From: Erysipelotrichia bacterium
GTDB lineage: Bacteria; Bacillota_I; Bacilli_A; Erysipelotrichales; Erysipelotrichaceae
Assembly (NCBI GenBank): GCA_018333955.1
Contig: JAGXSD010000012.1
Coordinates: forward strand, 1-32,092
Reading direction: 5' to 3'
Length of the DNA stretch: 32,092 nt
In this document: positions 1-7,260 of the stretch, piece by piece
How the letters are laid out: every line of letters starts with the position of its first letter
How positions within the stretch are numbered: the stretch's first letter is position 1
Program-made: the position numbers and the translations under genes
Notes under the pieces: generated by a model
Databases searched by the model: none
Told to the model about the DNA's origin: nothing
Seen by the model: only the letters and a program-made list of their open reading frames with translations

Positions 1-322
1 CTGAATTTGCAGGGCTATCCGAAACGCTATCTGGATTAAGTGATGTATATTTCGCTCATCCCTATGCCTCTTGGGAAAGAGGAGCCAATGAGAAACACAA
101 TGGAATTTTAAGACGCTTCATTCCTAAGGGGAAATCCCTTAAAGATTATACGGTCCAACAGATCAAACAAATGATGCATTGGATGAATCACTTGCCTCGT
201 AAAATACTCAATTATCAAACACCGACTGAATCCATCTTATTCCACTTTAATCAAATTCAAGGTACAAACGGTTCCTTAGTGACTTCTTAATTCAAAGTGG
301 ACGACTTCTCATTGCAATTTAC
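1..322 (+). mobile_element. Right end of an IS30-family insertion sequence
   Basis: The window opens inside an IS30-type element: the transposase C-terminus is followed by a short untranslated tail. The exact right end cannot be fixed because the left end is outside the window. I place it near the ATTGCAATTTACG stretch at 311-323, by loose resemblance to IS30-family ends (inference). The next gene, on the opposite strand, has its stop codon exactly here, which fits insertion into that gene. Confidence 0.7.
3..290 (+). CDS. IS30-family transposase, C-terminal part
   Basis: Open from the window edge in frame 3, giving 95 residues before TAA at 288-290. It shows the end of the IS30 DDE catalytic core: a YFAHPYASWERGANEKHNG block holding the catalytic Glu of the WERG motif, then RRFIPKG and a conserved tail with NYQTPTESI. 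Both are typical of IS30 transposases, which cut and join the element's ends. The N-terminal helix-turn-helix and the two catalytic Asp residues lie outside the window, so integrity of the whole gene cannot be judged. No frameshift is visible in the part present. Confidence 0.9.
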   Translation, partial: EFAGLSETLSGLSDVYFAHPYASWERGANEKHNGILRRFIPKGKSLKDYTVQQIKQMMHWMNHLPRKILNYQTPTESILFHFNQIQGTNGSLVTS

Positions 323-927
323 GCTTTATTCTCTTTTAATTCACTGATAATTTTCGTTTGAACTTGAGGTGATACTGTTTGATTCTCTGCCCAAATACAG
401 GAATCAATATGAAATGATTCTTCATGAACACACAACACACTCAATGTCACTTGAAGCATCGATATAAGTTGTTTAAGAATTTCCTTCACAAACTCCACTG
501 AATCTTCATGTTCAACATGTAGTATTTGATTAATTGCCATTTGACGTTGGATGACTTGTTGATATTGCCAATTTTGTTGTGTAAGTTGATGAATGTTTGA
601 ATCTTCATGAAGAAAAAGCATCCATGTCTTTTCATCGATTTTTGTAAGTTCTAGTTTATAGTTGTGTTCATGATAATTAATATGTTGGGATATTGTTTCA
701 TGAATCTTCTGATTAAAAAGAAGCCTGCTCCAATCCGTTGATGAATCAAGTGAATCAAGAATCTCATGCAGTTTAAGTTGGTTTGACTGGGTTGGTGTGA
801 GTCGAATGAGTGAATAAAAACTTTGGTTTGCATAATTTACCATTAATTGATGCTTATCATTGATATGTGCTAAACATGCACTAAAAGGCAATTTATTGAT
901 AACTTCATAAATGACATGATTTTGCAT
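319..927 (-). CDS. PAS/GAF-like signalling protein, probably 3' truncated by the IS30 copy
   Basis: 202 residues, no signal peptide or membrane segment, so cytoplasmic. Residues about 5-110 look like a PAS sensor fold. A Gln-rich helical linker follows (about 112-135). From about 140 the sequence looks like the start of a GAF domain (EFVKEILKQL, then beta strands with LSVLCVHEES) but ends after roughly 60 residues, where a GAF domain needs about 150 and is normally followed by an output domain such as GGDEF. The stop codon lies in the presumed IS30 terminus, so a longer gene was probably interrupted. The start is supported by a GAGGTG ribosome site 8 nt upstream. PAS and GAF assignments rest on pattern only; the family is unproven. 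Confidence 0.6.
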   Translation of the reverse strand: MQNHVIYEVINKLPFSACLAHINDKHQLMVNYANQSFYSLIRLTPTQSNQLKLHEILDSLDSSTDWSRLLFNQKIHETISQHINYHEHNYKLELTKIDEKTWMLFLHEDSNIHQLTQQNWQYQQVIQRQMAINQILHVEHEDSVEFVKEILKQLISMLQVTLSVLCVHEESFHIDSCIWAENQTVSPQVQTKIISELKENKA

Positions 928-928
928 T

Positions 929-1001
929 TTAACACCTCATTTCATTACACCACAAAGGTGGTTGTTGTGTTAATTATACCTTAAAACATTACTAAACTTA
1001 A
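929..1001 (-). promoter_or_regulatory. Promoter region of the PAS/GAF-like gene
   Basis: On the minus strand a perfect TATAAT lies at 973-978, with a weak TTAAGT 17 bp upstream (996-1001). Downstream, TTAACAC (929-935) and GTGTTAA (967-973) form an inverted repeat around an inner ACCAC/GTGGT hairpin (949-962). The right arm abuts the -10 and the left arm overlaps the ribosome site, so a regulatory role is possible. Confidence 0.45.
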
Positions 1002-1013
1002 AAGATTGACTTT

Positions 1014-1042
1014 CAAAAAAATGCCCTGATTTCTCAGAGCAT
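1014..1042 (-). terminator. Intrinsic terminator after etfA
   Basis: Read on the minus strand, ATGCTCTGA and TCAGGGCAT pair over 9 bp (one G-U) around a GAAA loop, followed by seven T. It begins 6 nt after the etfA stop and closes the acyl-CoA operon. Confidence 0.85.
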
Positions 1043-1047
1043 TAATC

Positions 1048-2037
1048 CTATAAATACATTTCTACTCGTTTTAATACTTCTATCGCATCTCCAACAACCC
1101 CAAGATGTGAGAATTGGAAGATTGATGCTTCAGGATCTGTGTTAATCGCAATAATCGTTTGGGCATTTTCCATACCAGCCGTATGTTGTGCAGCTCCTGA
1201 TATACCACAAGCAATATAAAGTGCCGGTCTAACACTCACGCCTGTTTGACCAACTTGAATGTCTTTTCCTACTTTGCCACTTTCAACCAACCCACGGGAA
1301 GCCGCAAATGAGGCATCAATTTTACTCGCAAAGTTTTGAAGTTTCTCTATGTGATTAACCATGCTACGCCCACCCGCAACAATCATATGTGCGCTCTTAA
1401 GATCAGCACCTTCTTTATGTTTAACTAGGCGTTCAAGCACTTCAATTTTATGAGTTGGTTTGAAGTCAAAGTCAAGTCGAATAGGATCAGCCACTGGTTT
1501 ATCATAAACAACCTTCACAAACACTTCTGGACGAATTGAAGACATTTGAGGATAAGAGAATGGACAAATAATGGTTCCATATAAGTTTCCACCAAAGGCT
1601 GGACGAGTCATCAGAAGTAAACGTGAATCTTCACTAGGATCAACTTCTAAATGAGTTGCATCAGCAGTCAGTCCTGTGCCCACTCTGGCCGCAACGCGAG
1701 GAGCGATATCACGCCCCACCACGGTTGCGCCAACAAGGAAGCATTCTGGATGATATGTTTCAATCACTTTAGCAAGTGCACTTGTAATTGCTTCAGTGGT
1801 TGGGAAACGTAAGACTTCATGATCAACAATAATGACTTTATCTGCACCATATTTATGGCAATCAGCAATGTGTTGTTCAACATGATGTCCACAAATAACC
1901 GCAACTACTTCCTGAGCAATACCTTTTGCGGCATATTGTTCTTTTAAGGTTTGAGACAGGGATAATAATTGAAATCCTGCATCAAGAGCATGGTCTTCAC
2001 GGACTTCAATGTAAACAAAGATATCTTTTACGTTCAT
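1048..2037 (-). CDS. etfA: Electron transfer flavoprotein alpha subunit
   Basis: 329 residues, usual for EtfA. It pairs with EtfB to shuttle electrons between an acyl-CoA dehydrogenase and a redox partner in the cytoplasm. The N-terminal adenine-nucleotide-binding-like domain is followed by the C-terminal FAD domain, with its hallmark QTGVSVRP, ACGISGAAQHTAGM, AINTDPEASIF and GVVGDAIEVL blocks. I chose ATG at 2037, 4 nt past the etfB stop, because homologues begin at the beta strand that follows; an in-frame ATG at 2049 that overlaps etfB is possible. No clear ribosome site is present, so translation is probably coupled to etfB. Last gene of the maoC-acd-etfB-etfA operon. Confidence 0.95.
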   Translation of the reverse strand: MNVKDIFVYIEVREDHALDAGFQLLSLSQTLKEQYAAKGIAQEVVAVICGHHVEQHIADCHKYGADKVIIVDHEVLRFPTTEAITSALAKVIETYHPECFLVGATVVGRDIAPRVAARVGTGLTADATHLEVDPSEDSRLLLMTRPAFGGNLYGTIICPFSYPQMSSIRPEVFVKVVYDKPVADPIRLDFDFKPTHKIEVLERLVKHKEGADLKSAHMIVAGGRSMVNHIEKLQNFASKIDASFAASRGLVESGKVGKDIQVGQTGVSVRPALYIACGISGAAQHTAGMENAQTIIAINTDPEASIFQFSHLGVVGDAIEVLKRVEMYL

Positions 2038-2041
2038 AGTG

Positions 2042-2827
2042 TTATGCATGATTATTTTGATGAATGATATCTGCAATCGTTTTAGCAGCAAGATCTAAAT
2101 CATCTTTAATCATTTGTCCTTTCTGGCTTACGCTCTTAACGAAGGTCTTCTTCACTTGAGTGAGTGATCCTCTTAATCCTACTTCATGAGGTTCTGCTTT
2201 TAAATCAACCGCTGTTAAGATAGGAATTGATTTTTCATCACTGTTCCAAACTAGTTTGAAGTTTCCTAAACGAGCTTTAATTTGATCCGCTAAAGTCGTA
2301 ATCAGACATGGGAAACTTACACGAATCTTCTCTTCCATATCTTCATAAGACTTCACCACAGTAATATTGGATTCATTGACATCTTCAACACGGGCAACAT
2401 AGGTGACTTGTGGAATATTAAGGAATTCAGCCACTTGAGGTCCAACTTGAGCTGTATCACCATCGATTGCTTGACGACCAGCGATGATTAAATCAAACTC
2501 ATATAACGCAATAGCTTTGGATAGGGTTAATGAAGTTGCCCAAGTATCTGCTCCCGCGAAGATTGGATCATTGACCAAGACACAGTCGTCTACGCCCATA
2601 CCATACAACTCTTTAAGCATTCCAACAGCTTGTTTAGGACCCATGGTAATCACACGAACATGTGTTCCTGGGATTTGATCTTTAATGCGTAATGCACTTT
2701 CTACGGATGCACGATCATCTGGGTTAATAATGGATTCAACCCCATCACGAATGAGTGTTCCCTTCACTGGATCGACTTTAATTTGAGTCGTATTTGGGAC
2801 TTGTTTTACTAATACGATGATTTTCAT
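2042..2827 (-). CDS. etfB: Electron transfer flavoprotein beta subunit
   Basis: 261 residues, standard EtfB length. The N-terminus MKIIVLVKQVPNTT, the NPDDRASVESALRIKD block, the GMGVDDCVLVND segment and the AGRQAIDGDTAQVGPQVAEFL motif identify the family. It forms the EtfAB heterodimer that passes electrons to or from the acyl-CoA dehydrogenase encoded just upstream (5-nt gap). In anaerobic Bacillota such EtfAB pairs can bifurcate electrons from NADH to crotonyl-CoA and ferredoxin; whether this pair does cannot be told by eye. A weak AAGG ribosome site lies 8 nt before the ATG. Confidence 0.95.
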   Translation of the reverse strand: MKIIVLVKQVPNTTQIKVDPVKGTLIRDGVESIINPDDRASVESALRIKDQIPGTHVRVITMGPKQAVGMLKELYGMGVDDCVLVNDPIFAGADTWATSLTLSKAIALYEFDLIIAGRQAIDGDTAQVGPQVAEFLNIPQVTYVARVEDVNESNITVVKSYEDMEEKIRVSFPCLITTLADQIKARLGNFKLVWNSDEKSIPILTAVDLKAEPHEVGLRGSLTQVKKTFVKSVSQKGQMIKDDLDLAAKTIADIIHQNNHA

Positions 2828-2832
2828 AGAGC

Positions 2833-3960
2833 TTACCTTAACACACTTGAGGCAATGACCATGCGTTGCACTTCAGATGTCCCTTCATAGATTTCAGTAA
2901 TCTTCGCATCACGCATCATGCGCTCAAGCGGATAATCTTTAATATAGCCATAACCACCTAGAAGTTGAACCGCTTGTGTAGTCACCTTCATTGCGGTTTC
3001 AGAAGCATGTAGCTTCGCCATAGCCGCTTCTTTAGAGAAATTCTTTTGGGTATCTTTAGCGCGAGCTGCTTGATACACCAACAATTGAGCGGCTTCAATT
3101 TGAAGTGCCATATCAGCTAAAACGAATTGTGTATTTTGAAAGTTTGAAATGGATTGTTTGAATTGTTTACGTTTTTTAGTGTATTCAACTGCTTCAGTAA
3201 ACGCTCCTTTAGCAATCCCTAATGCTTGAGCGGCGATTCCAATACGACCACCATCCAATGTTGCCATGGCAATCTTAAAGCCTTCTCCTTCTTTACCTAA
3301 ACGATTTTCAAGAGGAACCTTGACATGATCGAAGATAAGTTCAGTAGTACTAGATGCACAAATACCTAATTTCTTCTCTTTCTTACCAAAGCTAAAGCCT
3401 TCCCACCCTTTTTCAATCACAAAGGCTGAAATACCCTTCATACCAAGCTCAGGTTGAGTCATTGCAAAGACAACATAAATATCCGCATAAATTGCGTTAG
3501 TAATAAAGATTTTTGAACCTGTTAGTTCATAATAACCATCTTTAAGTACAGCGACAGTTTTTTGACCTGCAGCATCAGTCCCCGCATTAGGCTCAGTTAA
3601 TCCAAAAGCACCTAAGCGTTTTCCACTCATCATGTCTGGTAAGTATTTTTCTTTGATTGCATCACTGCCATACGCAATGATTGGATAAATGCCTAAAGAC
3701 GTGTGTGCCGAAAGGATAACCCCAGTTGACGCACATGCTTTAGAAAGTTCTTCAACAGCTAAAATATACGCTAAAGTATCCGCTCCAGCCCCACCATAGG
3801 TGTTGTAAGGAATACCCATCATGCCATGAGCAGCTAATTGCTTCACGGTTTCTTCTGGAAAACGATGATTTTCATCAATTTCTGCCGCAATTGGAGCGAC
3901 ATACTTTTGAGTAAACTCACGCATAAGTTGTTGTGTTCTTAAATGCTTTTCACTTAACAT
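2833..3960 (-). CDS. Acyl-CoA dehydrogenase, short-chain/butyryl-CoA type
   Basis: 375 residues, full length. It is an FAD flavoenzyme interconverting acyl-CoA and trans-2-enoyl-CoA. The first family signature (AFGLTEPNAGTDAAGQ) lies at about 130. The C-terminal signature (QLLGGYGYIKDYPLERMMRD, then EIYEGTSEVQ) supplies the presumed catalytic base Glu359, placed as in short-chain dehydrogenases and butyryl-CoA dehydrogenase. Adjacent etfBA gives its electron partner. Its ATG overlaps the maoC stop by one base (TAATG), so the two are translationally coupled. Thiolase and 3-hydroxyacyl-CoA dehydrogenase are absent from the window, so the direction (butyrate formation or fatty acid oxidation) is open. 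Substrate chain length is inferred. Confidence 0.95.
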   Translation of the reverse strand: MLSEKHLRTQQLMREFTQKYVAPIAAEIDENHRFPEETVKQLAAHGMMGIPYNTYGGAGADTLAYILAVEELSKACASTGVILSAHTSLGIYPIIAYGSDAIKEKYLPDMMSGKRLGAFGLTEPNAGTDAAGQKTVAVLKDGYYELTGSKIFITNAIYADIYVVFAMTQPELGMKGISAFVIEKGWEGFSFGKKEKKLGICASSTTELIFDHVKVPLENRLGKEGEGFKIAMATLDGGRIGIAAQALGIAKGAFTEAVEYTKKRKQFKQSISNFQNTQFVLADMALQIEAAQLLVYQAARAKDTQKNFSKEAAMAKLHASETAMKVTTQAVQLLGGYGYIKDYPLERMMRDAKITEIYEGTSEVQRMVIASSVLR

Positions 3961-4388
3961 TATTTTTGTCCCTTAGGTGGCATAATTTCCGCAACACCTT
4001 TAACCACGACGGTACCATCTTGATTAAATGCTGTTGTTTCTAATGTGACACGATTTCTTTCTTCATTAATTTCTACGACTTTAACTTCAGCTTTAATTTC
4101 ATCATTCATGTAAACAGGAGCCATATACTTAATACTTTGACTGAGATAAATAGATCCTTGACCAGGAAGTTGAGTTCCTAATAAAGTGGAAAACATTGAA
4201 GCAACATAGTGACCATGTGCAATACGATGCTTGAAACGTGTAGTTTGTGCGTAAGCCTCATCGAGGTGAATTGGATTCTCATCACCACTTACTTTTGCGA
4301 ATAATCTGATATCCTCATCGAGGATTTTTTTGGTCATAACGACGACGTCACCAATGTTTAATTCTTGAATGCTCTTTCCAGGTTCCAT
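3960..4388 (-). CDS. MaoC-family (R)-specific enoyl-CoA hydratase
   Basis: 142 residues, the usual size for single-hotdog MaoC/PhaJ hydratases, which add water to trans-2-enoyl-CoA to give (R)-3-hydroxyacyl-CoA. The active-site block SGDENPIHLDEAYA carries the Asp36/His41 pair, and RIAHGHYVASMFS supplies Ser64 in the place of the PhaJ active-site Ser. First gene of the acyl-CoA operon, preceded by an AAAGGAAG ribosome site and a strong promoter. An R-specific hydratase rather than a crotonase beside a dehydrogenase is less common in butyrate operons and suggests another chain length or direction. A MaoC-type dehydratase of another pathway is the alternative. Confidence 0.9.
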   Translation of the reverse strand: MEPGKSIQELNIGDVVVMTKKILDEDIRLFAKVSGDENPIHLDEAYAQTTRFKHRIAHGHYVASMFSTLLGTQLPGQGSIYLSQSIKYMAPVYMNDEIKAEVKVVEINEERNRVTLETTAFNQDGTVVVKGVAEIMPPKGQK

Positions 4389-4406
4389 GATTTTCTTCCT
4401 TTCAAT

Positions 4407-4422
4407 ATGAATGTTAGTTCAT
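4407..4422 (-). promoter_or_regulatory. Palindrome at the start point of the acyl-CoA operon
   Basis: On the minus strand, ATGAA and TTCAT arms flank 6 bp. The site begins where transcription from the promoter at 4427-4455 should start. TGAAnnnnnnTTCA resembles the outer part of TetR-family fatty-acid repressor operators such as Bacillus FadR. No such regulator gene is adjacent. Confidence 0.5.
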
Positions 4423-4426
4423 GTTA

Positions 4427-4455
4427 AATATAATATCTTGTGAATTTATTGTCAA
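4427..4455 (-). promoter_or_regulatory. Sigma-A promoter of the maoC-acd-etfBA operon
   Basis: Minus strand: perfect TTGACA at 4450-4455, a 17-bp spacer, then TATATT at 4427-4432. It is one of the best promoter matches in the window and lies about 40 bp before the maoC start codon. Confidence 0.8.
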
Positions 4456-4536
4456 GTAAATAATCGTATTTAGTGAAAAAAATAACAAATGTTTCTGTAT
4501 CACTAAAACCCCTTCACAAAAACCCTGTTTTTAAGT

Positions 4537-4566
4537 GTTACTGTAACAATTGTCACAACATTGTGA
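4537..4566. promoter_or_regulatory. Cluster of three overlapping palindromes
   Basis: Three symmetric elements overlap: GTTACTGTAAC (4537-4547), TGTAACAATTGTCACA (4542-4557, arms matching 7 of 8) and TCACAACATTGTGA (4553-4566, perfect 6-bp arms). The middle one fits the CRP/FNR pattern TGTGA-N6-TCACA at 9 of 10 positions. It sits about 90 bp upstream of the acyl-CoA operon -35 box. Confidence 0.45.
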
Positions 4567-4613
4567 ACAACAAATTACATGTTTTAAAGTTTGTGATAAG
4601 TTTGAATTAATTG

Positions 4614-4638
4614 CATAAAAAAAGAGTCTTTCGACTCT
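4614..4638 (-). terminator. Intrinsic terminator of the ArsR/permease operon
   Basis: Minus strand: AGAGTC and GACTCT form a stem around GAAA, followed by a run of seven T. It lies 7 nt past the stop of the last small thioredoxin-fold gene. Confidence 0.85.
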
Positions 4639-4644
4639 CACTCA

Positions 4645-4881
4645 TTAACTATTTTGGATAATCTTAATAATGTCTTCAACACTTGCGACTCGACCATAGG
4701 AGACCATTTTCTCATCAATAACAAGTCCTGGTGTTTTCAAGATGCCATACAGACTGTATTGTACTGGATCTTTAACTTTCTCAAACTGGGCATCAATTCC
4801 TAACTGCTTGACTGCTTCCTTTGCATTCTCTTCTAGTTTATTGCAGTTTGCACATCCACCACCTAAAATCTTTATTATCAT
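4645..4881 (-). CDS. Small thioredoxin-fold protein with CANC motif (thioredoxin_3 type)
   Basis: 78 residues from the ATG at 4881, chosen because an AAAGGAG ribosome site lies just upstream; a longer reading from 4905 would start inside the arsR end. The fold is the redox-active disulfide protein type: strand MIIKILGGG, CxxC (CANC) at residues 10-13, helix, then LKTPGLVIDEK with the cis-Pro typical of thioredoxins. Its paralogue lies at 5170-5412. Such proteins commonly accompany ArsP/YraQ permeases and ArsR, perhaps reducing or handing on thiol-bound metalloids; the exact role is unknown. Last gene of the operon. Confidence 0.85.
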   Translation of the reverse strand: MIIKILGGGCANCNKLEENAKEAVKQLGIDAQFEKVKDPVQYSLYGILKTPGLVIDEKMVSYGRVASVEDIIKIIQNS

Positions 4882-4892
4882 GGGTTTCTCCT

Positions 4893-5156
4893 TTATTTTT
4901 CCCAAAATTGTTGAATATGATTAAGCATTTCTGGATTGATTGACATGATCTTACGTGTACCATCTTTCGTCTCAAGTAATAACCCACATTCACGAAGCTT
5001 TTTTAAATGAAACGAGAGTGTTGGTTGACTTACATCTAGATTTAACACTTCACTGAACTCACATGCACAAATACTTTTCTTCTTTAATGAATCAAAGATT
5101 TGAAAACGTATTGGATCACCTAATACTTTGAAACATTCAATGAGTTTTTTATCCAT
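4893..5156 (-). CDS. ArsR/SmtB-family metalloregulator
   Basis: 87 residues with the compact winged-helix fold. The recognition helix is LNLDVSQPTLSFHLKKLRECGLL. The preceding segment SICACEFSEVL keeps the C-x-C of the ELCVCDL-type arsenic site at the start of the DNA-binding helices, so As(III), Sb(III) or another thiophilic ligand is the likely inducer. The start at 5156 is supported by AAAGGAG 5 nt upstream; a longer reading would run through the preceding gene. It sits between two thioredoxin-fold genes in the permease operon and presumably represses that operon from the region around 6439-6466. Confidence 0.92.
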   Translation of the reverse strand: MDKKLIECFKVLGDPIRFQIFDSLKKKSICACEFSEVLNLDVSQPTLSFHLKKLRECGLLLETKDGTRKIMSINPEMLNHIQQFWEK

Positions 5157-5169
5157 AATTCTCCTTTCA

Positions 5170-5412
5170 TTACTCAGTATTCTTCTCAAGTAATGCAATA
5201 ATCTCCTTAACTGATAGAAGTTTTCCTGATGATACAAGTTTTTCATTGATGACAAGTCCTGGACTTCCCATCATTCCATAACTCATCATGACACTATAAT
5301 CTGTAATTTTTTCGACTTGCGCAATGATTTGACTTTGTTTAAGTGCTTGATGCACTCTATCCTCTAGATTGTTACAATTAACACAACTTGGTCCACATAC
5401 TTTGATAATCAT
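5170..5412 (-). CDS. Small thioredoxin-fold protein with CVNC motif (thioredoxin_3 type)
   Basis: 80 residues, paralogous to the protein at 4645-4881. It starts MIIKVCGPSCVNCNNLE with CxxC at residues 10-13 (CVNC) plus an extra Cys6, and has the MGSPGLVINEK cis-Pro loop. A second run of Met residues (SVMMSYGMMGSP) is notable beside the active site and could favour binding of soft metals, though that is inference. It lies 8 nt after the permease stop with a TAGGAG ribosome site. Two different CxxC partners in one permease operon suggest sequential thiol exchange or different partners. Confidence 0.85.
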   Translation of the reverse strand: MIIKVCGPSCVNCNNLEDRVHQALKQSQIIAQVEKITDYSVMMSYGMMGSPGLVINEKLVSSGKLLSVKEIIALLEKNTE

Positions 5413-5420
5413 ACATTCTC

Positions 5421-6407
5421 CTATAGAAACATGTTAAACAAAATCCCAATGAGTAAAATGCCCAGGGATACATAGACCACAAAGATCACAAGTAACTTAG
5501 TTTTCACAACATTCTTTAACATAATTATACTTGGTAAACTTAACGCTGTCACACTCATCATGAATGCAAGTACAGTTCCAATTCCAACTCCCTTTGAAAC
5601 CAAGGCACTCGCAATGGGTAATGTTCCAAATAGACTTGCATACATCGGAATCCCCACCGCCGTGGCAATAAGCACTGAGTACCATTTATCTTGACCTAAA
5701 ACCAATAAAATCCATTCTTCAGGAATCCAATTATGAATACCCGCACCAATTCCTACCCCAATAATGACAAATAACCATACCTTTTTAAAGATATCCAAAG
5801 CCTGTTCTTTAGAAAACTGATGTCTTTCATTCCACGAAAGAGAAGGAACTTCAAGTTGCACCATAGGGTTATTATAAACAAATGGTTCAACATATTTTTC
5901 CAGCTTAAGACGGCCAATAATCCAGCCTCCAATGATCGCAAGAGTCATTCCCGTAAGCACGTAGATGATGGCTATTCTTACCCCAAAGAAACTTGTTATG
6001 AGTAAAACTGATGCGATATCCACCAGTGGAGAACATATTAAAAATGAAAATGTAACTCCAAGTGGTAATCCTGCATTGGTGAATCCAATGAAAATAGGTA
6101 TCGATGAACATGAACAAAATGGTGTTAGAATTCCAAATAATGCGCCAAGGAAATTTCCAAATAAACCCTTCACATGAGCTAAAGCTTTTCGAGTTCGCTC
6201 TGGTGGAAAAAAACTTTGAATGATTGAAATAAGATAGACTATGATGAATAATAACAAATAAATCTTAATCACATCATAAATAAAGAAATGAATGCTAGAA
6301 CCTATTCTATCTTCGAGTGACAAACCAAGCACATTTTCAACAAAAATCTCTACTAAGTCGTAAAGCCATTGCATTTTCAGTATTTGCGTATTAATCCAAT
6401 TCCACAT
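5421..6407 (-). CDS. ArsP/YraQ-type permease (DUF318 family)
   Basis: 328 residues with about eight membrane segments and a soluble loop between the two halves. The family hallmark TPFCSCSSIPIFIGF, with two cysteines inside the membrane, is followed by GVTFSFLICSPLVD; the second half carries GIPMYASLFGTLPIA. ArsP members export organoarsenicals and the wider family is linked to metalloid resistance. The start is set at 6407, 7 nt after AGAAGGG; the frame stays open to 6482 but that stretch holds the presumed promoter. First gene of the cassette permease, thioredoxin-like, arsR, thioredoxin-like. Substrate is not provable here; arsenic is favoured because of the C-x-C in ArsR. Confidence 0.9.
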   Translation of the reverse strand: MWNWINTQILKMQWLYDLVEIFVENVLGLSLEDRIGSSIHFFIYDVIKIYLLLFIIVYLISIIQSFFPPERTRKALAHVKGLFGNFLGALFGILTPFCSCSSIPIFIGFTNAGLPLGVTFSFLICSPLVDIASVLLITSFFGVRIAIIYVLTGMTLAIIGGWIIGRLKLEKYVEPFVYNNPMVQLEVPSLSWNERHQFSKEQALDIFKKVWLFVIIGVGIGAGIHNWIPEEWILLVLGQDKWYSVLIATAVGIPMYASLFGTLPIASALVSKGVGIGTVLAFMMSVTALSLPSIIMLKNVVKTKLLVIFVVYVSLGILLIGILFNMFL

Positions 6408-6438
6408 CATTTGACCCTTCTTATCTATTGTCACTTCA

Positions 6439-6466
6439 ATATTATCATTATATAGATATTTGTCAA
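6439..6466 (-). promoter_or_regulatory. Presumed ArsR-controlled promoter
   Basis: Minus strand: TTGACA at 6461-6466, a 16-bp spacer and TAATAT at 6439-6444. The surrounding AT-rich stretch has ATATT and AATAT inverted arms around TGTC, the kind of imperfect AT-rich dyad used by ArsR/SmtB repressors. Assignment to this ArsR is inference from operon position. Confidence 0.45.
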
Positions 6467-6502
6467 TATTTATATTTATCAATGTTTAGATTTCATATAC
6501 GT

Positions 6503-6529
6503 AAAAACACCTCAATAGTTGAGGTGTTT
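6503..6529 (-). terminator. Terminator after pflA
   Basis: Perfect 11-bp inverted repeat, AAACACCTCAA and TTGAGGTGTTT with a 3-nt loop, lying 5 nt after the pflA stop. T runs follow mainly on the minus strand. Confidence 0.85.
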
Positions 6530-6534
6530 GAATC

Positions 6535-7260
6535 TTAGCGTGCTAATGCTTGTATTAGAGTTTCTTGTAGATAATCAAGGACTGATCGATCTAAACCTTG
6601 AACTCCTTCAAGTGGATCTTTAATTCTGATGGTCGAGTATTTTGATTGACCCATGGTATGAAACCCTAAGAGTTCCACTTTCTCGACATTAGCCATATTT
6701 TTAATGACTTCTGCCAAAGCTAATATATGATCAACTGTATCATTCATCTGAGGAACAATCACATGTCGTATCCACATTGGTTTAAATGCTTTTTCACATG
6801 CCTTGATAAACTCTAAAGCTGTCGATGGTTTCACTTGAGTAAGACGCTCATAATCACACTCATCAATTCCTTTAATATCAAACAAAACCAAATCTACATA
6901 TTTTAAGATTTCATCAAAACTAGAAACTTGACCTACACCGGCGGTATCTAACACCGTATGGATGCCTTCAGCTTTACATGCTTTGAGCATCTCTAACAAA
7001 AACTTACTTTGAAATAGTGGCTCTCCTCCACAAAAGGATACTCCTCCACCATCTTTGAAGTATGGTTTCATTCTGCGAATCACTTTCATGAGTTCATCTA
7101 CACTGTATGATGTGCCAGCCTTTTCTTCCCACATATCAGGATTATGACAGTATACGCAGCGTAAAGTACATCCTGATAAAAAGATGACTGTGCGAACTCC
7201 TGGACCATCTGCGGTCGCAAAAGTTTCTATCTTACTAACAAATCCTCTAGACTGACTCAT
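6535..7260 (-). CDS. pflA: Pyruvate formate-lyase activating enzyme (radical SAM)
   Basis: 241 residues, normal for PflA. It uses S-adenosylmethionine and a 4Fe-4S cluster to place a glycyl radical on PflB. The cluster motif CTLRCVYC (Cys31, Cys35, Cys38) follows the usual [15 protein letters not shown] lead-in, and [15 protein letters not shown] is the SAM-binding GGEP region. Its ATG lies inside the last codons of pflB (14-nt overlap), so expression is coupled. Followed at once by a terminator, it ends the pfl operon. Confidence 0.96.
   Translation of the reverse strand: MSQSRGFVSKIETFATADGPGVRTVIFLSGCTLRCVYCHNPDMWEEKAGTSYSVDELMKVIRRMKPYFKDGGGVSFCGGEPLFQSKFLLEMLKACKAEGIHTVLDTAGVGQVSSFDEILKYVDLVLFDIKGIDECDYERLTQVKPSTALEFIKACEKAFKPMWIRHVIVPQMNDTVDHILALAEVIKNMANVEKVELLGFHTMGQSKYSTIRIKDPLEGVQGLDRSVLDYLQETLIQALAR

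Noticed and set aside
5157-5255. N-terminal extension of ArsR
   Set aside because: It overlaps the upstream thioredoxin-like gene out of frame and lacks a ribosome site, while AAAGGAG precedes 5156.
6408-6482. N-terminal extension of the ArsP-type permease
   Set aside because: The region holds a TTGACA box and an AT-rich dyad, and the best ribosome site serves the ATG at 6407.
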